Source: Prevotellaceae bacterium
Lineage (GTDB): Bacteria > Bacteroidota > Bacteroidia > Bacteroidales > Bacteroidaceae
Reading direction: 5' to 3'
Assembly: GCA_021204885.1 (NCBI GenBank)
Contig: JAJPYP010000230.1
Coordinates: 1-8,028 of the forward strand
DNA length: 8,028 nt
The translations under genes and the position numbers were made by a program. The notes below the pieces were generated by a model that saw only the letters and a program-made list of their open reading frames with translations, searched no databases and was not told where the DNA came from. Positions 1 through 5,064 of this stretch are shown in pieces. How positions within the stretch are numbered: position 1 is the stretch's first letter; every line of letters begins with the position of its first letter.

Positions 1-265
1 AGAGCCCTATGCGGTCGCCGCCACGGGCGATGTACTTGGTGTTCACGCCATAGCGACGCAGGGCGTTTACGGCAATCTGACCTATCTCGTGTTTAGGCAG
101 CTTGCTTACGAAGTAAGCCTCATGTCCATAGTTGGCCACACTGACGGCCACATTGGCCTCACCGCCGCCGGGGATGATGTTGAACGCTCCGGCCTGGATG
201 AAACGGTCGGTTCCTTGCGGAGAGAGTCTAAGCATGATCTCTCCAAGAGTGATGATCTTTGCCAT
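1..265 (-). CDS. kdgK: 2-dehydro-3-deoxygluconokinase (KDG kinase), PfkB family, N-terminal 88 residues only
   Basis: The gene starts with ATG at 265-263 and runs off the left edge in an open frame, so only the first 88 codons are visible. The protein begins MAKIITLGEIMLRLSP, and the GEIMLRL stretch (residues 8-14) is typical of the first strand of PfkB-family sugar kinases. The GGGEANVA stretch at residues 33-40 matches the family's N-terminal GGxxxN substrate-binding signature. The C-terminal ATP-binding and catalytic GxGD motifs lie outside the window. Known members related to KdgK phosphorylate 2-keto-3-deoxygluconate to KDPG in the cytoplasm, the step after mannonate/altronate dehydration. 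The assignment to KDG rather than another sugar rests largely on its place as the last visible gene of a hexuronate operon, 58 bases after uxaC. A fructokinase- or ribokinase-like PfkB kinase is the alternative. No Shine-Dalgarno sequence precedes the ATG; the leader is A-rich, as is common in Bacteroidota. Confidence 0.85.
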   Translation of the reverse strand, partial: MAKIITLGEIMLRLSPQGTDRFIQAGAFNIIPGGGEANVAVSVANYGHEAYFVSKLPKHEIGQIAVNALRRYGVNTKYIARGGDRIGL

Positions 266-293
266 AATTTGTAATTGTTTGTTAGTTAGTTGG

Positions 294-312
294 TTAATAA
301 GATTGTTATTAA
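294..312 (-). repeat. AT-only inverted repeat between uxaC and kdgK
   Basis: The 58-base spacer between the uxaC stop and the kdgK ATG contains a perfect 7-base inverted repeat, TTAATAA-gattg-TTATTAA, with a 5-base loop, starting 11 bases after the uxaC stop codon. The stem has no G-C pair and no T-tract follows on the minus strand, so it is unlikely to be an efficient intrinsic terminator. It could be a weak processing or attenuation hairpin, an operator, or chance in AT-rich DNA. The rest of the spacer holds a short AACTAACTAAC run just before the kdgK leader. I see no match to the TAnnTTTG promoter element, so kdgK is probably co-transcribed with uxaC. Confidence 0.45.
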
Positions 313-323
313 ATCGGTATTCT

Positions 324-1718
324 TCAAAACTTGAAATAGTTCTTCGCGTTGTAGTAGCTGATGTCTTCCACCATCCCTTCCACGCGCTTGGCCTCGCGTG
401 GGATAAGCCCGCGCTCCACGTCGCCGCCTAATATGTCGCAAAGCAAGCGGCGGAAGTACTCGTGACGCGGGTAGGAGAGGAACGAGCGCGAGTCGGTGAG
501 CATGCCCACGAAGCGGCTCAGCAACCCTTGCAGCGAGAGTGCCTCTATCTGGTCGCGCATGCCCGTGAGCTGGTCGTTGAACCACCAGCCCGAGCCAAGC
601 TGCATTTTGCCTGGTGTCTCACCGTCTTGGAAGGTGCCTATCATGGTGGCCAATACGGCGTTGTCCGTAGGGTTGAGGTTGTAGAGAATGGTCTTGGCCA
701 AGCGGTCGTCTACATCGAGCGCGTCTAAAAGGCGGCCCAAGTGCTCGGCACAACGCCAGTCGCCGATGGTGTCGTAGCCCGTGTCGGGACCGAGTGCGCG
801 GAAACCCCGCGTGTTCAAGTTGCGCAACGCGCCTATGTGGAACTGCTGTACCCAACCCTTCTCGTGATTCATGCGGCACAGTTCTATCAAGAGCGCCGTC
901 TGCAAGCGGGCCGTCTCCTCCTTCTCCAACGTCTCTCCTTCGCGCACCCGTTGCCACAGCTTGGCCGCCTGGTCGTGCGTGCAGGGAGCGAAAGGCACCT
1001 CGGCCAAGGCATGGTCGGCCACGCGGCAACCGTTCCCGGCGAAGAAGTCGTGCCGCTCCTTCAAGGCATCGAGCAAGTCGTCATAATGCTTTATATCCCT
1101 GCCCACGGTCTCGCCCAAACGGTTCATGTAGGCGTTGTAAGCGGCGGTGTCGTCCACGGCCATCGCCTTGTCGGGCCGCCATGCGGGCAGCATCTGTATC
1201 TCGAAGCCCTCGGCCTTCACCTGCCGGTGATATTCCAAGGTGTCGCACGGGTCGTCCGTGGTGCAGACGGTCTCCACATGGTAGTGGCGCATCAATCCAC
1301 GAGCCGTCAAGTCTCCGTGCTGCAACAGCTCGTTGCAGCGGTCGTAGATGGCACGCGCCGTGGCAGGCGTAAGTAGCTCGTCGATGCCGAAGGCCGTTTT
1401 CAATTCCAAGTGCGTCCAGTGGTAAAGGGGGTTACGCAGCGTGTAGGGAACAGTTTCCGCCCACTTCTGGAACTTGCTCCAGTCATCGGCCTTGCCGGTG
1501 ATAAACTCCTCGGGCACGCCGTTCGCCCGCATCGCCCGCCACTTGTAGTGGTCGCCGCCCAACCACAACTCCGTGATGGAGCGGAAGCGGTAATCGGCCG
1601 CCACCATCGACGGCATCAAGTGGCAATGGTAGTCGATGATGGGCAGCTTCTTGGCATGGTCGTGGTAGAGGTGCCGTGCCGTATCGTTGCTTAAAAGGAA
1701 ATCTTCCGTGATGAACAT
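324..1718 (-). CDS. uxaC: Glucuronate/galacturonate isomerase (uronate isomerase)
   Basis: This complete 464-residue protein (E. coli UxaC is about 470) has ATG at 1718 and TGA at 326-324. Uronate isomerase interconverts D-glucuronate with D-fructuronate and D-galacturonate with D-tagaturonate in the cytoplasm and belongs to the amidohydrolase superfamily. Visible hallmarks are the metal-binding HxH in DYHCHL (His31, His33), the NPLYHWTHLELKTAFGI stretch at 96-112, CTTDDPCDTLEYH at 152-164, LPAWRPDKA at 177-185, and the C-terminal signature TDSRS (408-412) followed by YPRHEYFRR (416-424). All are intact and nothing looks truncated. The start codon is one base from the transporter's stop codon, so the two are almost certainly co-transcribed and may be translationally coupled. 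In the family the enzyme serves both glucuronate and galacturonate branches, so the gene alone does not tell which sugar is the main substrate. The identification is firm. Confidence 0.97.
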   Translation of the reverse strand: MFITEDFLLSNDTARHLYHDHAKKLPIIDYHCHLMPSMVAADYRFRSITELWLGGDHYKWRAMRANGVPEEFITGKADDWSKFQKWAETVPYTLRNPLYHWTHLELKTAFGIDELLTPATARAIYDRCNELLQHGDLTARGLMRHYHVETVCTTDDPCDTLEYHRQVKAEGFEIQMLPAWRPDKAMAVDDTAAYNAYMNRLGETVGRDIKHYDDLLDALKERHDFFAGNGCRVADHALAEVPFAPCTHDQAAKLWQRVREGETLEKEETARLQTALLIELCRMNHEKGWVQQFHIGALRNLNTRGFRALGPDTGYDTIGDWRCAEHLGRLLDALDVDDRLAKTILYNLNPTDNAVLATMIGTFQDGETPGKMQLGSGWWFNDQLTGMRDQIEALSLQGLLSRFVGMLTDSRSFLSYPRHEYFRRLLCDILGGDVERGLIPREAKRVEGMVEDISYYNAKNYFKF

Positions 1719-1719
1719 G

Positions 1720-3216
1720 TTACAATTCTACTAACTTATATTTGGGAACCAATAATTTCATGACACACCAACTGAGCAGATAGGCCACCGCCGCCACAAG
1801 GAACACAATCATATAACCGGCTTGCTTGCCGCCGAAGCCTAAGAACTGCATCTTGATGGCCTCGGTATAGTCGAAAAGCAGGCCCGCCCCCTTGTTGAAG
1901 ATGAAGCAGCCCAAGCCGCTGGCCAAGCCCGCCGCGCCCGTCACCGTAGCCACCACCGCCTTGGGGAACATGTCGCTCACCACGTTGTACACGTTGGCGC
2001 TCCAGCTTTGGTGCGCCGCCGCCATGATGCCGATGATGATGACAGGGAACCACATCGAGATGGAGCCTGCCGGCATCACGAGGCAGCCCAACAGCGGGAA
2101 GAGCGCGAAGATGAGCATGCCCCGCATGCGTCCTTGGTAAGGATTCACGTTGGTGTGGTTGATGAACCACGTGGGCAAATAGCTGCCCGCCAAGGAGAGC
2201 ATCGAGATAAGGTAGATGATGAAGATGCCGAACATGCCTTGCGGCGTGTCGCTCGAATAGCCATACACCTCGCTGATGAAGGCCGGTGCCCAGAACAGCA
2301 GGAACCACCACACCGAGTCGGGCAGGAAACGTCCCACGACTACCGCCCACGTCTGGCGGAAGGTGAACGCCTTGAACGGGGAGATGTGCTTCTCGACGGC
2401 CGTTTCCGCCTTATTCGCCGATGCCGATGCCGCGGTTGCCCGCTTCTTTTCCGCCTCTTCCTCCGCGTCCTGCTCTATGTAAGCCAGCTCGGCCGCGTTC
2501 ACGTGCGGATTCTCAGCCGGCCGCTTGTACACGGCAATCCAGCAGAAGAGCCAGATGTAGCCTAACGCGCCGATGACAAGGAACGCCGTCTCCCAGCCGA
2601 AGCGCCGTGCGATGAGCGGGATGATGAAGGGAGCGATAAGCGCTCCTATCTGTGCGCCCGAGTTGAAGATGCCCGTAGCAAACCCGCGGTCTTTCTTTGG
2701 GAAGTATTCCGACACGGCTTTGATGGCACAGGGGAAGTTGCCCGACTCGCCTATGGAGAGTACCGCCCGCGCCACGATGAACATCCACACGCTCACGGTG
2801 GTGATCATCAAGGTCAAATCGGCCGCGCCGTGAAGTGCCGTGGCCTCTTGCAGGGATAGCAAGTGTTGCCTTGCACCAAGGAACGAGAGTACCCATTCCC
2901 CGCTCACGATGCCGCACGTGAGTATGCCGCAAAAAGCGTGCAGGCAGGCACCCGTGCTCCATACCGCGATGGCGGTCACATAGCCCCGCTTCGTGCCCAA
3001 GTAATCGATGAAACGCCCCGCAAAGAGCATGCCCACGGCATACACTAATGAGAAGAACCCCGTAATGGTGCCATAATCACTGTCGCTCCAGTGGAACTCC
3101 GTGGCGATGAAATCTTTCCACGTCAAGGAGAGCACCTGACGGTCCATGTAGTTCACCACCACCGCGAAGAACAACATGCCGCAAATCACCCATCGGAAAT
3201 CGGTCTTTCTGTCCAT
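1720..3216 (-). CDS. exuT: Hexuronate transporter, MFS anion:cation symporter family (ExuT-like)
   Basis: This 498-residue inner-membrane protein, with ATG at 3216 and TAA at 1722-1720, is a complete 12-helix major facilitator. It opens with a helix containing VVVNYMDRQVLS (19-30), the usual first-helix end of the anion:cation symporter group. It has loop motif A, GRFIDYLGTKRG (67-78), after helix 2, and GESGNFPCAIKAVSEYFPKKDR (156-177) with IFNSGAQIGALIAPF (183-197) around helices 4-5. Probable helices are near 8-22, 50-66, 80-100, 138-155, 183-202, 210-229, 289-312, 328-346, 365-381, 388-403, 420-440 and 466-489. Known relatives such as ExuT bring galacturonate and glucuronate in by proton symport. 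The reductase upstream (25-base gap) and uxaC downstream (1-base gap) support hexuronate as substrate, but this is inferred from context. Two loops look long: about 37 residues between helices 3 and 4, and an Ala/Glu/Lys-rich stretch at about 245-278 in the central loop. Confidence 0.88.
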   Translation of the reverse strand: MDRKTDFRWVICGMLFFAVVVNYMDRQVLSLTWKDFIATEFHWSDSDYGTITGFFSLVYAVGMLFAGRFIDYLGTKRGYVTAIAVWSTGACLHAFCGILTCGIVSGEWVLSFLGARQHLLSLQEATALHGAADLTLMITTVSVWMFIVARAVLSIGESGNFPCAIKAVSEYFPKKDRGFATGIFNSGAQIGALIAPFIIPLIARRFGWETAFLVIGALGYIWLFCWIAVYKRPAENPHVNAAELAYIEQDAEEEAEKKRATAASASANKAETAVEKHISPFKAFTFRQTWAVVVGRFLPDSVWWFLLFWAPAFISEVYGYSSDTPQGMFGIFIIYLISMLSLAGSYLPTWFINHTNVNPYQGRMRGMLIFALFPLLGCLVMPAGSISMWFPVIIIGIMAAAHQSWSANVYNVVSDMFPKAVVATVTGAAGLASGLGCFIFNKGAGLLFDYTEAIKMQFLGFGGKQAGYMIVFLVAAVAYLLSWCVMKLLVPKYKLVEL

Positions 3217-3241
3217 CCCTGCCTTACCGTTCTATATTATT

Positions 3242-4861
3242 CTATTTAAATTGTCCAATCGTGTGCCTTACCGCGCCCTTGCCTGCAATGAGCGCCATGA
3301 AGCACGCCATTACCTTGCCGGCCAAGCCCGTCTCGTAGAGGTCCACGCCGAATATCTCCGCCCGGTGCAGCAACGGTGCCACAGCCTGCTCCACGGCGGC
3401 CGCATCGGTCATACCCAAGCCGATGTGTTCCACATAGCGGCACACATCGCCTAATAGCGGGTCGGGGCTCAGCTCGAAAGCGCGGCCCTCGTCGTCCACC
3501 GCCATCAAGTAGCGCAACCAGCCGGCGAAGATAAGCGGAATTACCCGGAGTGACCGCACGTCCAAGTCCTCGCGCTTCCTGTAAGCCTTGATGGTCTCCC
3601 CGAAGCGGATGGAGAGCTTCTGCGACGTGTCGCAGGCGATGCGTTGCGGCGTGTCGGGCATAAAGGGGTTGGGAATGCGCACTTTCACCACCTCGTCGAT
3701 GAACCTACGGGGCGACAATATCCCGGGGTCGACTACCACGGGTAGCCCCTCTACATAACCCAGCGTCTCCACGAGCCGATGCAGGTCGGCATCCTTCATC
3801 TCGTCGGCAATGAGACGGTAACCAAGCAGGCAGCCGAACAGGGCCAAGCACGTGTGCAGCGGGTTCAGGCAGGTGCACACCTTCATCTTCTCCACCTTGT
3901 CTACCGTGGCGCGGTCGGTGAAGTAGACGCCCACCCGCTCCAATGCCGGGCGGCCGTTGGGGAACTTGTCCTCTACCACCAAGTATTGGCACTCCTCCGC
4001 GTTCACGAAGGGGGCCACATACGTCTTCTTCGAGGTGATGACCGGCTCCAATTGCTCAATGCCGTCGGCCAAGAGTATCTTCTCCACTTGGCTGTCGGGG
4101 CGGGGCGTGATCTTGTCTATCATCGTCCAAGGAAACGACACCTTGGCGGCATCATTCACGTAGGCTGCAAAGCCCGCCTTGCACACGCCGCCGGCTTCCC
4201 ACGCCTGGGCAAAGGCATTCACGGCGTTGTATAGCTTGTCGCCATTGTGCGAGCAGTTATCTGTGCTCACCATGGCGACGGGCGCCGCGCCGCCGCAGGC
4301 ATACCTTTCATGCAGCAGCGCCGCCACCTTGCCTATGTAGCTCTTGGGGCATGCCGGCCCCGCTTGCAAGTCCTCTTCCACACCGGGCAACGCCCTGCCG
4401 TCGGCCGAGCGCAGCAGGTATCCCTTCTCGGTAATGGTGAAGGTGGCCATTTGTAACGAGGCGCTTCGGAATATCTCTTTGAGCCGTTCCCAGTCGCGGG
4501 CGTTTGCGGTATCGGCGGTAAGCGCCTCGGCAATGGAACCCACCACGCGCTTGTCCACACTGCCGGCGGCCTTGAGCGTCACAAGCACGCCTATGTTGTC
4601 GTGCGGACGGTACATCTTCTCTATAATCTCGTAGTCATACCCCTCGGCCACGATGATGCCACGGTCCGTCACGCCCGTGTTCAACATCTCCTGTGCCAAG
4701 TCGGCATGGAAAGCGCGGAATATGTTGCCCGCACCGAAGTGAATCCAGCAAGGCGCCTCGGCTGTGCGTGCCTTCATCTTCTCCACATCGAACAGCGGCA
4801 GCGCGTAACCTTTCTGTGCCCACTCCTGCCCATGTTCGAATACAGATTTGTCCAATAGCAT
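3242..4861 (-). CDS. uxuB: Fructuronate/tagaturonate reductase (mannitol dehydrogenase family)
   Basis: The protein has 539 residues from ATG at 4861 and ends at TAG 3244-3242. It is a long-chain polyol dehydrogenase using NAD(H) in the cytoplasm to reduce fructuronate to mannonate (UxuB) or tagaturonate to altronate (UxaB). Visible motifs are the Rossmann-type HFGAGNIFRAF (41-51), STDNCSHNG (199-207), a catalytic-type K-x5-N-x2-H stretch KVCTCLNPLH (Lys327, Asn333, His336), and NPFMPDTPQRIACDTSQK ending at Lys415. It is about 50 residues longer than the E. coli enzymes (483-486). The frame stays open upstream to a TTG at 4885 that would add eight residues. I prefer the ATG because AAGGA (4874-4870) lies 8 bases before it, although AAGGTGA also precedes the TTG. 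It is the first gene after the promoter at 4936-4966. Sequence motifs alone do not settle UxuB versus UxaB, so the symbol is provisional. Confidence 0.88.
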   Translation of the reverse strand: MLLDKSVFEHGQEWAQKGYALPLFDVEKMKARTAEAPCWIHFGAGNIFRAFHADLAQEMLNTGVTDRGIIVAEGYDYEIIEKMYRPHDNIGVLVTLKAAGSVDKRVVGSIAEALTADTANARDWERLKEIFRSASLQMATFTITEKGYLLRSADGRALPGVEEDLQAGPACPKSYIGKVAALLHERYACGGAAPVAMVSTDNCSHNGDKLYNAVNAFAQAWEAGGVCKAGFAAYVNDAAKVSFPWTMIDKITPRPDSQVEKILLADGIEQLEPVITSKKTYVAPFVNAEECQYLVVEDKFPNGRPALERVGVYFTDRATVDKVEKMKVCTCLNPLHTCLALFGCLLGYRLIADEMKDADLHRLVETLGYVEGLPVVVDPGILSPRRFIDEVVKVRIPNPFMPDTPQRIACDTSQKLSIRFGETIKAYRKREDLDVRSLRVIPLIFAGWLRYLMAVDDEGRAFELSPDPLLGDVCRYVEHIGLGMTDAAAVEQAVAPLLHRAEIFGVDLYETGLAGKVMACFMALIAGKGAVRHTIGQFK

Positions 4862-4869
4862 AGTGTATT

Positions 4870-4874
4870 TCCTT
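4870..4874 (-). promoter_or_regulatory. Shine-Dalgarno-like AAGGA supporting the reductase ATG start
   Basis: On the minus strand AAGGA is followed by an 8-base spacer and then ATG at 4861. This favours the ATG over the upstream in-frame TTG at 4885. The evidence is modest because Bacteroidota rely little on Shine-Dalgarno pairing and a comparable AAGGTGA (4896-4890) lies in front of the TTG. Confidence 0.4.
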
Positions 4875-4894
4875 ATATAATCCAATGGGTCACC

Positions 4895-4904
4895 TTATCG
4901 ATAA
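4895..4904. promoter_or_regulatory. Candidate operator: 10-base perfect palindrome TTATCGATAA
   Basis: TTATCGATAA is its own reverse complement. It lies about 30 bases downstream of the transcription start predicted from the promoter at 4936-4966, inside the 5' leader of the reductase gene. The same ATCGAT core recurs at 4922-4927, 25 bases away centre to centre, close to the predicted start site itself. The palindrome is also enclosed by a short ACCTT/AAGGT inverted repeat (4892-4896 with 4911-4915). Position and symmetry fit a repressor site for a dimeric regulator, but no regulator gene is visible and AT-rich short palindromes arise by chance. Confidence 0.35.
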
Positions 4905-4935
4905 ATTCACAAGGTAATATCATCGATATGACGCC

Positions 4936-4966
4936 CAAAGATAAGCCATTATTTTGTCAAATCAAA
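4936..4966 (-). promoter_or_regulatory. Bacteroidota-type sigma-70 promoter for the hexuronate operon
   Basis: Reading the minus strand, TTTG (4966-4963) is followed by 19 bases and then TATCTTTG (4943-4936). This fits the published Bacteroides pattern of a -33 TTTG and a -7 TAnnTTTG separated by about 19-21 bases. Transcription would start around 4930, giving a leader of roughly 70 bases before the reductase ATG. A second TTTG (4961-4958) is only 14 bases from the -7 element and is less likely to be used. The site is in the only long non-coding gap of the window and points toward the operon. Confidence 0.75.
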
Positions 4967-4997
4967 ATAATAACGCGCTTTTGTCCTTTGTCTATCA

Positions 4998-5023
4998 GAT
5001 ACAAATTCTTTTCCTGTGATACA
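4998..5023 (-). repeat. Direct repeat TGTATC spaced 20 bases, upstream of the operon promoter
   Basis: On the minus strand TGTATC occurs at 5023-5018 and again at 5003-4998, exactly 20 bases apart, which is close to two helical turns. The repeats lie about 32 to 57 bases upstream of the -33 element, where an activator such as an AraC-type or hybrid two-component regulator could bind. The match does not extend well beyond six bases, so chance is a real possibility. An ACAC-ATATC-GTGT inverted repeat (5021-5033) overlaps the distal copy. No hairpin followed by a T-tract is visible between the upstream gene's stop (5065) and this region. Confidence 0.3.
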
Positions 5024-5064
5024 CATATCGTGTCATTTTCATGTCGTATCCCGGCATCAACCTA

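Noticed and set aside
741..1376. A 211-codon plus-strand open frame opposite uxaC
   Set aside because: It has the same codon register as uxaC and no family motifs, while the minus-strand frame is an unmistakable UxaC. It is an antisense shadow.
3779..4234. A 151-codon plus-strand open frame opposite the reductase
   Set aside because: It is in codon register with the real gene and is a composition artefact with no recognisable domain.
4862..4930. A riboswitch or small RNA in the 5' leader of the reductase gene
   Set aside because: The leader is about 70 bases and AT-rich with only a 5-base-pair outer stem. No known riboswitch core could be recognised.
5041..5064. An intrinsic terminator after the NagZ fusion gene
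   Set aside because: No G-C-rich stem followed by a T-tract can be found on the minus strand between 5064 and the promoter; only weak short inverted repeats are present.
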